Shown: in pieces, positions 1 to 8,295 of the stretch
Numbering within the stretch: the stretch's first letter is position 1
How the letters are laid out: every line of letters begins with the position of its first letter
Assembly (NCBI GenBank): GCA_030040475.1
Contig: JASHTQ010000661.1
Span: 1-14,804, forward strand
Source of the DNA: Streptosporangiaceae bacterium
GTDB lineage: Bacteria > Actinomycetota > Actinomycetes > Streptosporangiales > Streptosporangiaceae
Reading direction: 5' to 3'
DNA length: 14,804 nucleotides
Notes under the pieces: model-generated
Database searches by the model: none
The model's input: the letters and a program-made list of their open reading frames with translations, nothing else
Told to the model about the DNA's origin: nothing
Program-made: the position numbers and the translations under genes

Positions 1-285
1 GCCGGCTTCCGCGCCTACCTGGAGCAGAAGGAAGGGCGCCCGTTCTCCGAGGTGGTCGCGGCCAACCGGTGGCTGGAGGAGGTCTACGATCCGGTGATCG
101 CCGCGATCCCCGACGACCTGCGCGACCGGCTGCCCCCCGCGGAGGTCTTCCACGAGGTCCTCGAGCACCGCTGGTACATGTCCGAGGCGGCGGGCCGCGA
201 TGTCGGCACGACCGCGGCCGCGCGCTCGTACTTCGAGCAGGTGCTGCCGACCACGCCGGAGCCGCTTGAGGAGCCGACCGTCTAG
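1..285 (+). CDS. DUF4032-type protein, C-terminal end (partial)
   Basis: This open frame enters from the left edge and gives the last 94 residues of a protein; the true start lies outside the window. The segment around residues 50-75, with HRWYMSEAAGRDVG followed by a short helix and VLP, resembles the C-terminus of the actinobacterial DUF4032 family as I recall it. Members of that family often also carry a kinase-like (InaA/LPS kinase) region upstream, which is not visible here. No enzymatic function can be assigned. The stop codon TAG at 283-285 lies within the CTAG that also forms the stop of the opposing MFS gene, so the two genes overlap tail to tail by 4 bases. The family call rests on remembered resemblance only; that this is a real coding end is much surer. 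Confidence 0.7.
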   Translation, partial: AGFRAYLEQKEGRPFSEVVAANRWLEEVYDPVIAAIPDDLRDRLPPAEVFHEVLEHRWYMSEAAGRDVGTTAAARSYFEQVLPTTPEPLEEPTV

Positions 286-1868
286 CGGGCCGGGTGGAGG
301 TCGGTGTCGGGTTCCCCGCCGGGGGGCCGGGACGCGACCTGGGATTCGGCCTCCTCGGTCTCCTGCTGGCGTCCCTGGGTGAGCCCGCGCACGGCGACGA
401 GGAAGGCGACCGCCATGATGCCGCACATCACGTAGAGCACGTCGTGGGTGGCGCCGGCGAAGTCGGCCCGGATGAACGCCGGGATCGACGCCGGGTTGCC
501 GCTGCCGCCCTGCAACTGGGCGATCTTCGCCGCCTCCGCGGCGGCCGCCGGTCCCGGCAGGCCCTTGGCGGTCAGCGAGGAAGTGATCGCGGACCGGAAC
601 TGCGAGATCAAGATCGTGCCCAGGATCGCGAAGCCCAGGCTCGCGCCGTAGTTCCGGACGGTCTGGGTGATCCCGGTCGCCTCGCCGTAGGAGAACCGGC
701 CCGCCCGGTTCACCGCGTCGGTGTTCGCCTGGCCCAGCATCAGGCCCATCCCGGCCCCTGCCAGCACGATGTAGATGACCTGGCCGCCGGGCTTCAGCGT
801 GGTCGCCTGGCCCGCCCACAGGCCGAACCCGACCGCGGACAGGGCGCAGCCGAGCACCACGGGCCGCTTGGCGCCGATCCGGTCCAGCATCCGCCCGCCG
901 ATCTGCGCGCAGACGACGAAGCCGAGGAAGAAGTACAGGATCAGCAGGCTCGCGGTGATGGCCTGCTCCCCCAGCGCGATCTGCCCGTACAGGCTGGCGA
1001 AGAAGAACACCGGGATGAACACCATCATCACGATGCCGAGGATGACGTTCTCCACCAGGAATGCCCTGTTGCCGAAGATGGCGACGTTGATCAGCGGCGA
1101 TTCTGTCCGGCGCTCGACCGTGACGAACACGGCCAGGATCGCCAGGCCCGCGACGAGGCACACCTCGATCGCCGGGTTGCCCCAGCCCCAGATGGACGAC
1201 TGCTGCAGCCCGAACACGCTGAGGCCGACCCCGGCCACGATCAGCGCCAGGCCCCGGTAGTCCATCCGCGACGGGCGGTACTCGGTCACCGGGTTCGAGA
1301 CGCGGATCAGGATCAGGGCGATCAGCGCGACCGGCACGTTGATCCAGAAGATCGCCCGCCAGGTCCACTCCAGCAGGTACCCGCCGGCGATCGGGCCGAT
1401 CGCGGTCAGCCCGCCGGCGATGCCGAAGAACAGCGCCAGCGCCCGTCCCCGCGAGTGCAGGTCGAAGGTCTGCACGACGATCGCGAGCGCGGCCGGGAAC
1501 ATGATCGCCCCGCCCGCCCCCTGCAGCGCGCGGAACGCCACGATCCACGCCTCGGCGCCCGCGCCCTTCGGCGTCAGCCCGCACAGCGCCGAGGACACGG
1601 CAAAGATGATCACGCCGAGCACGCACATCCTGCGGTGCCCGACGGTATCCGCGAGCCGGCCGCCGAACGCGAACAGCGCGGCCAGGGCCAGCAGGTAGGC
1701 GTTGATCGCCCACTGCATCCCGCTGCTCGACAGGCCGAGATCGTCCTGGATCTTGGGCGCCGCGATCGACACGATCGTCTGGTCGATGAACGTCATCGCG
1801 ACCGCGAAGATCATCGCCGCCAGGATCAGGTTCCGCGACCGGCCGGCGACTCCTGCGGTACTGCTCAC
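282..1868 (-). CDS. MFS transporter, DHA2 family (EmrB/QacA type, 14 TM)
   Basis: Predicted proton-driven drug or metabolite exporter of the cytoplasmic membrane, 528 residues, the usual length for the 14-helix DHA2 group. Visible family motifs are the D1 motif FIDQTIVSIAAPKIQ (about residues 27-41) in TM1, motif A as GGRLADTVGHRR (69-80) after TM2, and motif C as GIAGGLTAIGPIAGG (149-163) in TM5. WRAIFWINVP follows at 170-179, as is typical of EmrB/QacA proteins. The C-terminal ~30 residues are polar and acidic (from about residue 500), probably cytoplasmic. The GTG start at 1866-1868 is chosen because GGGAGGG sits 7 bases upstream. The gene is divergent from the secreted sulfite-oxidase-like protein, and a palindrome in the shared upstream region could be an operator. 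No TetR or MarR regulator gene lies next to it. Substrate unknown. Confidence 0.93.
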   Translation of the reverse strand: MSSTAGVAGRSRNLILAAMIFAVAMTFIDQTIVSIAAPKIQDDLGLSSSGMQWAINAYLLALAALFAFGGRLADTVGHRRMCVLGVIIFAVSSALCGLTPKGAGAEAWIVAFRALQGAGGAIMFPAALAIVVQTFDLHSRGRALALFFGIAGGLTAIGPIAGGYLLEWTWRAIFWINVPVALIALILIRVSNPVTEYRPSRMDYRGLALIVAGVGLSVFGLQQSSIWGWGNPAIEVCLVAGLAILAVFVTVERRTESPLINVAIFGNRAFLVENVILGIVMMVFIPVFFFASLYGQIALGEQAITASLLILYFFLGFVVCAQIGGRMLDRIGAKRPVVLGCALSAVGFGLWAGQATTLKPGGQVIYIVLAGAGMGLMLGQANTDAVNRAGRFSYGEATGITQTVRNYGASLGFAILGTILISQFRSAITSSLTAKGLPGPAAAAEAAKIAQLQGGSGNPASIPAFIRADFAGATHDVLYVMCGIMAVAFLVAVRGLTQGRQQETEEAESQVASRPPGGEPDTDLHPAR

Positions 1869-2074
1869 GGCTCGTCCCTCCCCGCGTTCTTAGGTGCTGA
1901 TAGCAGCATCCCAGGTCCGGATGCGGCTCGCCATACCGCCGCGGGCGCAGCTGGTGGTTGCGGAACGCAAACAAAATTGTCATCACGATCGCGAACCGGG
2001 TGATGCCGTGACAGGCTAGCCCAGCCGGGCGGGGCTCGGCGGCGTGGGTCTTGGGTTTCTACGGAGGTGACGTG
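1869..2074. promoter_or_regulatory. Divergent intergenic region with TTGCG-N3-CGCAA palindrome
   Basis: This 206-base region serves the MFS gene (minus) and the secreted protein gene (plus). At 1958-1970 it contains the perfect inverted repeat TTGCGGAACGCAA (arms 1958-1962 and 1966-1970). It is followed by the only A/T-rich stretch of the region (about 1969-1990). A short palindrome of this form suits a dimeric repressor such as a TetR-family protein, which commonly controls DHA2 exporters; that link is inference. I could not place convincing -35/-10 boxes for either gene. The plus-strand ribosome binding site GGAGG is at 2063-2067. Confidence 0.4.
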
Positions 2075-3022
2075 ATGCGCATGTGGACTCGGGCATCGGT
2101 GATCGTGGCCGTGGCGGCTACGGCCGGAAGCATGGCCATGGCGGGCGCGGCCGTCCCGGCGCTGGCCAGCGCGGGTCCCAGGCCGGTGCTCACCGTCGGC
2201 GGCGAGGTGACGTCGCCAGCCACGTACACGCTCGCGCAACTGGCGGCGCAGCCGCAGACCACCGCGACGGTGACGGTGGGCGGCAGGCAGGTCACCGACA
2301 CGGGCGTGCTGCTGGAGACGCTGGTCACGGACGCGGGTCCGGCTTACCCCGCCAGCATCACGAACACCAAGAACGAACTGCTGCGGGTCACGGTGACCGT
2401 GCGCGGAGCCGGTCATCGCGAGGTCACGTTCGCGCTGGGCGAGCTGGACCCGTCCTTCGGTGACCACCCGGCCCTGCTGGCCTTGACCCAGAACGGGCGG
2501 CCCATCCCGTTCGGTCCCGAGCTCGTCGTCCCCGGTGACCGGGCTCCGGTCCGGTTCGTGCTGGGCGTGTCGCGGCTGACGGTCGGGATCGCGACCGCCC
2601 CCGCCACCGACACCGCGCCGTCGGCCGGCAGCCCGGTGGTGGTCATCGACGGCCACCATCAGGTGACGCTCAGCGCGGCGCTGCTGGCGCGGCTGCCCGC
2701 CGAGACCCTCGATGTGTCGTTCGGCGGGCCGAGCGGCGAGCAGACCCACACGGAGGTGGGTCCCTCGCTGCTCGAGGTGCTGGCCCTGGCCGGCGTGGCG
2801 CCCACCCTCAACACCTGGGTGGCGGCGGTCGGGGACGACAACTACGTGGCCACGGTCACGCCCGCCGAGCAGATCGTCGGCGGGCGGCCGCTGCAGCTGT
2901 CGCTGGAGGAGGACGGTGTCGTGCTGGCCCAGCCCCGGCTGGTGACCGACGGCGACATCAAGGGCGGCCGGTACGTGTCCGACATCGTCGACATCTACGT
3001 CGGCAACGGGCCCGCCAGCTGA
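2075..3022 (+). CDS. Secreted protein with two degenerate sulfite-oxidase-like domains
   Basis: Predicted exported protein of 315 residues. An N-terminal signal peptide (MRMWTRASVIVAV..., hydrophobic to ~27) ends in PALA-SA, with cleavage likely near residue 31-32. The mature part holds two copies of the molybdopterin-binding sulfite-oxidase-like fold. Copy 1 (~38-170) reads VGGEVTSPATYTLAQLAA, then GVLLETLV, then FALGELDPSF, RPIPF and VVPGD, ending VRFVLGVSRLTV. Copy 2 (~185-310) reads VIDGHHQVTLSAALLARLP, GPSLLEVLALAG, QPRLVTDGDIKGGRYVSDIVDI. The protein has no cysteine at all, so the cysteine that ligates molybdenum in true sulfite oxidases is absent; catalysis by that route is unlikely. 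It may bind a ligand or be structural. ATG 2075 is preferred over an in-frame TTG at 2051 because GGAGG at 2063-2067 is 7 bases before it. Confidence 0.82.
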   Translation: MRMWTRASVIVAVAATAGSMAMAGAAVPALASAGPRPVLTVGGEVTSPATYTLAQLAAQPQTTATVTVGGRQVTDTGVLLETLVTDAGPAYPASITNTKNELLRVTVTVRGAGHREVTFALGELDPSFGDHPALLALTQNGRPIPFGPELVVPGDRAPVRFVLGVSRLTVGIATAPATDTAPSAGSPVVVIDGHHQVTLSAALLARLPAETLDVSFGGPSGEQTHTEVGPSLLEVLALAGVAPTLNTWVAAVGDDNYVATVTPAEQIVGGRPLQLSLEEDGVVLAQPRLVTDGDIKGGRYVSDIVDIYVGNGPAS

Positions 3023-3051
3023 GAACCGGCACGCCTGGGGTGCGTGACTGA

Positions 3052-3954
3052 TCAGGCCGCCGGGTGAGCGCGGACGAACTCGGCGATCACGGCCCCGAGC
3101 CGCTCGCCCGCGTCCTCCTGCAGGAAATGGCCGGCGCCGGTGAGGACGGGATGCTCGATGCCCGCCGCGCCCGGCACGGCTCGCTTCAGCACGGGCGCCA
3201 TCGCGCCGGTGATCGGATCGGAGTCGCTGAACGCCACGAGGAAGGGCTTGTCCCAGGCCGACAGGCGCCGCCACGCCGCCCGGTTGGCCTCGGACGCCGG
3301 GTCCTGCGGGGATGTCGGCACGAGTTCCGGCATCGCCCGGACCGCGGCGGCGAAGGCCGGGTCGGGAAACGGCGCCTCGTAGCCGGCAAGGACGGCGGGC
3401 GGCAGCGGCGTCCGGCAGCCGGACTGGATCAGCCTGGACACGCTCAGCGTGGGCGCGGTGCGGACGACCTCGCGGAACCGCAGCCAGACGTCGGGCATGG
3501 GCTGGTCGCCGGTGGGCAGGCCGGTGTTGGACGCCACCACCCGGGCAAACCGGTCCGGATGCTCGGCGACCAGGCGCAGCCCGATCAGGCCGCCCCAGTC
3601 CTGCCCGACGAGGGTGAGCCCGTGCAGGTCGAGCCGGTCGAAGGCCAACGCGCGGATCCACTCCACGTGCCTGGCGTAGCTGTAGTCGCCCACCTCGGCC
3701 GGCTTGTCCGACCGGCCGAATCCGGCCAGGTCGGCCGCGATGGCCCGCAGGCCCGCGTCCGCGAGCACCGGCATCACCTTGCGGTACAGGAAGGACCAGC
3801 TCGGCTCGCCGTGCAGCAGCAGCACCGGCTCGCCGTCGGCGGGCCCGGCTTCCACGTAGGCCAGCCGCAGCCCGCCGACGTCGGCGTACCGCGGCGGGTA
3901 GCCGAAGTCCGGCAGGTCGCCGAAGCGGTCTTCTGGGGTGCGCAGGACCTTCAT
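3052..3954 (-). CDS. dhmA: Haloalkane dehalogenase, HLD-I (DhmA/DhlA type)
   Basis: Predicted cytoplasmic alpha/beta hydrolase that hydrolyses carbon-halogen bonds to an alcohol and halide; 300 residues, the normal size. The catalytic set expected for subfamily HLD-I is present: oxyanion and halide-side motif HGEPSW (48-53), nucleophile D119 in VGQDWGG with the halide-stabilising W120, acid D246 in FSDSDPI after strand 7, and base H276 in GHFLQED. The DLAGFGRSDKP (75-85) and LVPTSPQDPASEANRAAW (211-228) segments match the mycobacterial DhmA (Rv2296) sequence as I remember it. The ATG start at 3954 follows closely on the neighbouring nitronate monooxygenase remnant (37 bases). It is convergent with the secreted protein. 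HLD-I assignment is firm from motifs; actual substrate is unknown, and epoxide or fluoroacetate hydrolases are less likely alternatives. Confidence 0.9.
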   Translation of the reverse strand: MKVLRTPEDRFGDLPDFGYPPRYADVGGLRLAYVEAGPADGEPVLLLHGEPSWSFLYRKVMPVLADAGLRAIAADLAGFGRSDKPAEVGDYSYARHVEWIRALAFDRLDLHGLTLVGQDWGGLIGLRLVAEHPDRFARVVASNTGLPTGDQPMPDVWLRFREVVRTAPTLSVSRLIQSGCRTPLPPAVLAGYEAPFPDPAFAAAVRAMPELVPTSPQDPASEANRAAWRRLSAWDKPFLVAFSDSDPITGAMAPVLKRAVPGAAGIEHPVLTGAGHFLQEDAGERLGAVIAEFVRAHPAA

Positions 3955-3991
3955 AGCCGCATGCTCTCAGAACGGCGCGCCCGGCGCTGAC

Positions 3992-4778
3992 TTAACCCCC
4001 GGTGCCCGACAGCCGCTGGCTGGCCTGGCGGGCCGCGGCCCTGGCCTCGGCGGCCAGCTCGCGGACCAGCTGCCCGGCCGGGATCTCGCGGCCGAGCTGG
4101 TGCGCCTGCCCGGCCCACAAGTTGACCAGGTCCGGGTCGCCGGCGGCGCGGGCGGCCCGGCGCAGCGGCGCGGTGAGGAAGTGCACCTCGGGGTACGCGG
4201 CCGGGGCCTGCGCGGTGTGCTGGTCGAGGAAGCGGTTGCGGATGCCGCGGGCCAGGCGGCCGGTGAAGGCACGGGTGACCGCGGTGGGCGCGTCGCTCGC
4301 GAGGACCCGGACCAGCTGCAGCAAGGCCAGCAGTCCGACGCCGTCGCTCGGGTTGCCCGGATCGTCGCGGAAGACGGCCCGGTGCCCGCCCGCCTCGACC
4401 CCCTGGAGCACCAGGACGTCGCAGCCCGCGGCCACCGCCTGCCGGGCCTCGTCAGGCGTGGTAACGGTGACCCAGGCCTCGCTGCCCGCCCGGTGCAGCC
4501 GGTCGATCACCTCGCGATCCGGGCAGCCGAACGTGAAGGACGCCACGGGCACCCGTTCGGCGGCGAGCAGGTCGATCTTGGCGGCCCACGCCAAGCGGGG
4601 CGCCGGTCAGCGCCCTGACCTGGTCCAGCCGCTCCTTCAGCGCAGGCGCCGTGAGGTACCCGGCGGCCAGGAAGCCGAGCCCGCCCGCGTTGCTGACGGC
4701 CGCCGTCAGCTCCGGCGTCGACGAGCCGCCTGCCAGCGGCGCCAGCACGATCGGAACGCCCAGCCGCTCGAGGATCAT
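3992..4778 (-). pseudogene. Nitronate monooxygenase remnant with two internal deletions
   Basis: Remnant of an FMN-dependent nitronate monooxygenase (2-nitropropane dioxygenase family), which normally oxidises nitronates with O2. The start at ATG 4776-4778 gives [18 protein letters not shown], then [22 protein letters not shown] and [11 protein letters not shown], a textbook N-terminus. At about 4586-4592 the frame breaks, and the family resumes in another frame as [23 protein letters not shown]. The ~35-45 residues normally found between (GVNLF..., through the variable loop) are missing. A second gap at about 4283-4290 joins VRVLASDAP directly to TAVTRAFTGR in frame. It removes ~50-60 residues that usually carry the AAGGI-DG and LGTAFL segments of the flavin-phosphate site. 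The catalytic histidine region QGVEAGGHR is kept. About 260 residues remain of an expected ~350. Not likely functional, unless the deletions are assembly errors. Confidence 0.85.
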
Positions 4779-4860
4779 AGGTCGATGGTCCACTGTCGCT
4801 CGCAGTACGAGGCGGGGATCTTCCTCGCCCTGGCCGTGGCGCTGGCCGGGTGGTCCGCCT

Positions 4861-4878
4861 GGTGGCTGAGCCGCCACC
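4861..4878 (-). terminator. Possible hairpin terminator of the lectin gene
   Basis: A 6-bp stem GGTGGC (4861-4866) / GCCACC (4873-4878) with a 6-base loop lies 43 bases past the lectin stop codon on the minus strand. There is no T-run, which is common for actinobacterial hairpin terminators but makes the call weak. The rest of the 4779-4920 gap shows nothing else I can name. Confidence 0.3.
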
Positions 4879-4920
4879 GCGTCACCTGGCCAGCGCCACG
4901 ACCACCGGGTACCGGTAGAC

Positions 4921-5760
4921 CTAGGGCTGGTACCACTTCTGGTTGGCGCTGTCCTTGCAGGCGTAGACGATCAGCGCGGTGCCGTTCTTGGTCGAGTAGG
5001 CCGGGTCGTCCAGGCACACCGTGCCGCCCCTTGCCTTCAGCTTGAGCTCGCCGTTGGCCAGGTGGGTCCAGATTTCGTTCGCCGCGCCGTTGCAGGTGTA
5101 CAGGATCACCGGGCTGCCGTTGCCGCCGCTTGCCTTGTCGTTCGCGCACATGCCGTTGTGCTGCAGCTCGCCGTTGCTCGCGAGGTGCCACAGCTGGGCC
5201 TTGTCGCTGTTGTTGCAGGACCAGATCGCGATCTTGTTCCGCAGCGCGTCGCTGTTGCCGTTGTCGTCCACGCACTTGTCCTTGTAGCCCTCGAGGATGA
5301 GCCCGCCCGACGTCGTCGTGGACGTGGCGGTCGGCGTGGGCGAGGCGGAGGCGGCGGGCGTCCAGTCGACCACCAGGAGGACGGTGCCGGTGCCGGGGCC
5401 GGACGCGGTCATCGTCGCGCTGACAGAGCACGACGTCGGGTTCGTGACGCCGAGCGTCATCGTGACGGTGTACGGCGGCGCCTGCGAGGTGCTCGTGCCC
5501 GTCTGCGCCGTGCCGTCCGGATTGCACGTGACCGACCAGGTCACGACGGAGTCCTGGCTGCTGCCCGACTCCAGCGATACGTCGGCCGTGATCGTGGTCG
5601 GGTCGTTGACCGTCACCGTGTTGGTCGTGCAGGTCGTCGTGCTGCTGCACAGGCCGGCCGTGTTCGCGGTCGCCGTGGCCACCAGGCCGACGGTGATGCC
5701 GCCGGCCGCGAGCAGGCCGCTTGCGGCCGCGATGAACCCAAGACGGCGAGATTTTCGCAT
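4921..5760 (-). CDS. Secreted ricin B-type (beta-trefoil) lectin
   Basis: Predicted exported carbohydrate-binding protein of 279 residues. A signal peptide (MRKSRR then a hydrophobic core, ~7-31, cleavage near ATA-NT) leads to a ~100-residue beta-rich domain (36-135). That domain has four cysteines (C38, C44, C79, C111) and resembles an Ig-like or filamin-like fold; I do not recognise it. A Ser/Thr/Pro linker (139-152, [12 protein letters not shown]) joins a ricin-B domain (154-279). The three trefoil repeats are visible: CVDD...AQLWHL (163-193), MCAND...NEIWTH (204-233) and CLDD...NQKWYQ (249-278). The first and third carry a QxW motif; the middle one has NEIW. ATG 5758-5760 is chosen because the signal peptide starts there and AGAGAGG lies ~9 bases upstream. 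No catalytic domain is attached, so it probably binds glycans on the cell surface or substrate. It stands apart from the glg genes by 119 bases. Confidence 0.85.
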   Translation of the reverse strand: MRKSRRLGFIAAASGLLAAGGITVGLVATATANTAGLCSSTTTCTTNTVTVNDPTTITADVSLESGSSQDSVVTWSVTCNPDGTAQTGTSTSQAPPYTVTMTLGVTNPTSCSVSATMTASGPGTGTVLLVVDWTPAASASPTPTATSTTTSGGLILEGYKDKCVDDNGNSDALRNKIAIWSCNNSDKAQLWHLASNGELQHNGMCANDKASGGNGSPVILYTCNGAANEIWTHLANGELKLKARGGTVCLDDPAYSTKNGTALIVYACKDSANQKWYQP

Positions 5761-5845
5761 GAACAAATGCCTCTCTGCGTCGATTTTGCCCCTGGCCCCC
5801 ATGCGTCCCTGTGGATGACGCACTGGCAACGGAACCGGTTTACAC

Positions 5846-5861
5846 CCGGCCAGCGGGCCGG
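5846..5861 (-). terminator. Possible terminator after glgA
   Basis: A perfect 6-bp GC stem CCGGCC (5846-5851) / GGCCGG (5856-5861) with a 4-base loop starts 18 bases past the glgA stop on the minus strand. Position and stability suit the end of the glg operon, but there is no T-tract. The rest of the 5761-5879 gap would hold the lectin promoter, which I could not locate. Confidence 0.4.
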
Positions 5862-5879
5862 CGCGCGGAGAACGGAGAT

Positions 5880-7034
5880 TTATGCCGAGGTGACCAATTC
5901 GGCGTAAAGGTCGGCGGTTTTGGCGGCGATTGTCTGCCAGCTGAATTCGGCAATCGCCCGCTTGCGGCCCGCCAGCCCCATCGCGGCGGCGCGATCGGGC
6001 TCGCGCAGCAGCGCGTTCAGCGCGTCGGCGAGCGGCTCCGGCTCGTCCGGCGGGACAAGCAGCCCGGTCTCGCCGTCGGCGACGACCTCGGGGATGCCGC
6101 CGGTGCGGGACGCCACGACCGCGGTCGCGCACGCCATCGCCTCCAGGTTGACGATGCCGAGCGGCTCGTAGATCGACGGGCAGGCGAACACGGCGGCGTG
6201 CGTGAGCAGCTGGATGACCTGGGGCTTGGGCAGCATCTCGTTGATCCACAGCACGCCGGAGCGAGACGCCTGCAGGCCGCCGGTGAGCTCGGTGACCTCG
6301 GCGAGCAGTTCCGGCGTGTCGGCCGCGCCTGCGCAGATCACCAGCTGCGCCTCGGGGACGAGCCCGGCCGCCGCCCGGAGCAGCACGGGCAGGCCCTTCT
6401 GCCTGGTGATCCTGCCGACGAACAGGACGTAGGGGCGGGCCAGGTCGATCCCGTAGCGGTCGAGCACCCACGTCTGTGGGTCGGGCGAATATTCCGTAGC
6501 ATCGATCCCGTTCCGTATCACACGGATTCGTTCGGGATAAATCTCGGGGTAAGCGCTCAGGATATCGGCGCGCATGCCGTCGGAGACCGCAACCACGGCG
6601 GCGGCTGAGTCGGCGGAAACCCGCTCGCACCAGGAAGATATCCGGTAACCCCCGCCAAGCTGCTCGGCCTTCCACGGCCGCAGCGCCTCCAGCGAGTGCA
6701 TCGTCATGACGTGCGGGATGCCGTACAGCATCGCAGCCAGATGGCCGCCCAGGTTCGCGTACCAGGTATGCGAGTGGACCAGCTGGGCGCCGGACACGCC
6801 GGCGGTCATCGACAGGTCGGTGGAGACCACCTGCAGCGCCTGGTTGGCGTCGGCGAGCAGGTCCCAGGGCCGGTGCGCCACCGCGTTCGGACGGTCCGCG
6901 CCCTGGCAGTGCACGGTCAGGTCCACCAGCGGTGCCAGGTCGCGGGCCAGGTAGGTGACGTGCACGCCCGCGCCGCCGTAGACCTCGGGCGGGTACTCGC
7001 GGGTCAGCAGCGCGACCCGGAGGCGGTCGCTCAC
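5880..7034 (-). CDS. glgA: Glycogen synthase / maltose-1-phosphate synthase (GT4)
   Basis: Predicted cytoplasmic GT-B glycosyltransferase of family GT4, 384 residues, matching the short actinobacterial GlgA group; mycobacterial members (GlgM, Rv1212c) make maltose-1-phosphate from ADP-glucose and glucose-1-phosphate. The N-terminal donor/acceptor loop [12 protein letters not shown] is at 15-26. VGRITRQKG (206-214) carries the phosphate-binding R and K residues, and the EX7E motif is E290-PLGIVNL-E298. TGGIPEVV and GETGLLVP close the C-terminal domain (311-328). The GTG start at 7032-7034 is chosen because it shares GTGA with the glgC stop (4-base overlap) and AGGAGG sits 7 bases upstream. This gives translational coupling with GlgC, which supplies ADP-glucose. 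Sequence alone cannot separate true alpha-1,4-glucan synthesis from maltose-1-phosphate synthesis; I lean to the latter from the family. Confidence 0.92.
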   Translation of the reverse strand: MSDRLRVALLTREYPPEVYGGAGVHVTYLARDLAPLVDLTVHCQGADRPNAVAHRPWDLLADANQALQVVSTDLSMTAGVSGAQLVHSHTWYANLGGHLAAMLYGIPHVMTMHSLEALRPWKAEQLGGGYRISSWCERVSADSAAAVVAVSDGMRADILSAYPEIYPERIRVIRNGIDATEYSPDPQTWVLDRYGIDLARPYVLFVGRITRQKGLPVLLRAAAGLVPEAQLVICAGAADTPELLAEVTELTGGLQASRSGVLWINEMLPKPQVIQLLTHAAVFACPSIYEPLGIVNLEAMACATAVVASRTGGIPEVVADGETGLLVPPDEPEPLADALNALLREPDRAAAMGLAGRKRAIAEFSWQTIAAKTADLYAELVTSA

Positions 7035-8269
7035 AGGCTGACCTCCTGGCCCTTGCCCACCACCGTGATGCCGCCCGCCGAGACCGCGAAGCCGCGCCTG
7101 CGGTCGTGGTCCTTGTCCACGCCGACCTGCGCCCACTCGGGCACCACGACGTTCTTGTCGATGATCGCGTCCCTGACCACGGCGTGCCTGCCGATCTGGG
7201 TGTTGTGCAGCAGCACGGACCGCTCGACGATCGACCAGCTGTTCACCCGCACCCCCGGCGAGAGCACGGACTGGCGCACCAGGCCGCCGGAGACGATCAC
7301 GCCGTTGCTGACCAGGCTGTTGATCGCGTGACCCACCCGGTCGCCCGCGTCGTGCACGAACTTGGCCGGCGGCAGCGACGGCACGTTGGTGAAGATCGGC
7401 CAGAGGTCGTTGTACAGGTTGAAGATCGGCTCGACCGCGCACAGGTCCATGTGCGCGTCGAAGTAGGAGTCGAGGGTGCCGACGTCGCGCCAGTAGCCCG
7501 CGTCGCGCTGCGTCGCGCCGGGGACCTTGTTCAGCAGGAAGTCGTAGGCCTGCGCGGAGCCGTTCGCGACCAGGTTCGGGATGATGTTGCCGCCGATGTC
7601 GTGCCTGCTGGAGTCGTCGGCGGCGTCCTTGCGCAGCGCGTCCACCAGCACGTCGGTGTCGAACACGTAGTTGCCCATCGACGCGTAGCTCATGTCCGGG
7701 TTGCCGGGCATGGGCGGCGGGTCGGCCGGCTTCTCCAGGAACGCGTCGATCGTCGTGCCGTCCGCGGCGACGCTCACGATGCCGAAGGCGGGGGCCTCGT
7801 GCCTGGGGACAGGGATGGCGGCCACCGTCACCCCGGCACCGTGCTCGCGGTGGTGGTCGATCATCTGCTTGGGGTCCATCCGGTACACGTGGTCGGCGCC
7901 GAAGACGATCACGATGTCCGGCTGCTCGTCGTTGATCAGGTTCATGGACTGGTAGACGGCGTCCGCCGAGCCCGTGTACCACTGCGGGCCGAGCCGCTGC
8001 TGCGCGGGCACCGGGGTCACGTAGTTGCCGAGCAGCGAGCTCATCCGCCAGGTGGTGGAGATGTGGCGGTCAAGGCTGTGGCTCTTGTACTGGGTGAGCA
8101 CGCACATCTTGAGGATGCCGCCGTTGGCCAGGTTGGACAGCGCGAAGTCGATCAGCCGGTACAGGCCGCCGAACGGGACCGCCGGCTTGGCCCGGTCGGC
8201 GGTCAGCGGGCTCAGCCGGGTGCCGGCCCCGCCGGCGAGGACGATTCCAAGGACCGACGGCTTCGGCAT
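7031..8269 (-). CDS. glgC: Glucose-1-phosphate adenylyltransferase
   Basis: Makes ADP-glucose from glucose-1-phosphate and ATP, the committed step of bacterial glycogen and alpha-glucan synthesis; cytoplasmic, normally a tetramer. The protein is 412 residues, the standard length. Visible signatures are the nucleotide-binding [13 protein letters not shown] (11-23) with K28 of AKPAVPFGG, the metal-site [10 protein letters not shown] (123-132), the sugar-phosphate site FLEKP (177-181, K180), [18 protein letters not shown] (259-276) and a C-terminal left-handed beta-helix (~310-410). The ATG start at 8267-8269 has AGGAGG 7 bases upstream. It lies 26 bases downstream of the AI-2E-type gene and overlaps glgA by 4 bases, so all three probably share a transcript. 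In the mycobacterial genomes I know, glgC and glgA are adjacent but divergent, unlike here. Confidence 0.97.
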   Translation of the reverse strand: MPKPSVLGIVLAGGAGTRLSPLTADRAKPAVPFGGLYRLIDFALSNLANGGILKMCVLTQYKSHSLDRHISTTWRMSSLLGNYVTPVPAQQRLGPQWYTGSADAVYQSMNLINDEQPDIVIVFGADHVYRMDPKQMIDHHREHGAGVTVAAIPVPRHEAPAFGIVSVAADGTTIDAFLEKPADPPPMPGNPDMSYASMGNYVFDTDVLVDALRKDAADDSSRHDIGGNIIPNLVANGSAQAYDFLLNKVPGATQRDAGYWRDVGTLDSYFDAHMDLCAVEPIFNLYNDLWPIFTNVPSLPPAKFVHDAGDRVGHAINSLVSNGVIVSGGLVRQSVLSPGVRVNSWSIVERSVLLHNTQIGRHAVVRDAIIDKNVVVPEWAQVGVDKDHDRRRGFAVSAGGITVVGKGQEVSL

Positions 8270-8295
8270 GTGCTGTCCTCCTCAGACGCGGATAA

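Noticed and set aside
294..2003. Long plus-strand open frame (569 codons) opposite the MFS gene
   Set aside because: It is a GC-rich shadow: the translation is Arg/Gly/Asp/His-rich with no family features, while the minus-strand frame has clear MFS motifs and a ribosome site.
3030..3046. Small hairpin CACGC/GCGTG between the convergent secreted-protein and dehalogenase genes
   Set aside because: The stem is only 5 bp with a 7-base loop and no T-run; too weak to call a terminator in such GC-rich DNA.
1865..3661. Long minus-strand open frame (598 codons) across the sulfite-oxidase-like and dehalogenase genes
   Set aside because: Low-complexity Arg/His/Gly-rich translation that covers two well-supported genes, one on each strand; no start signal or family resemblance.
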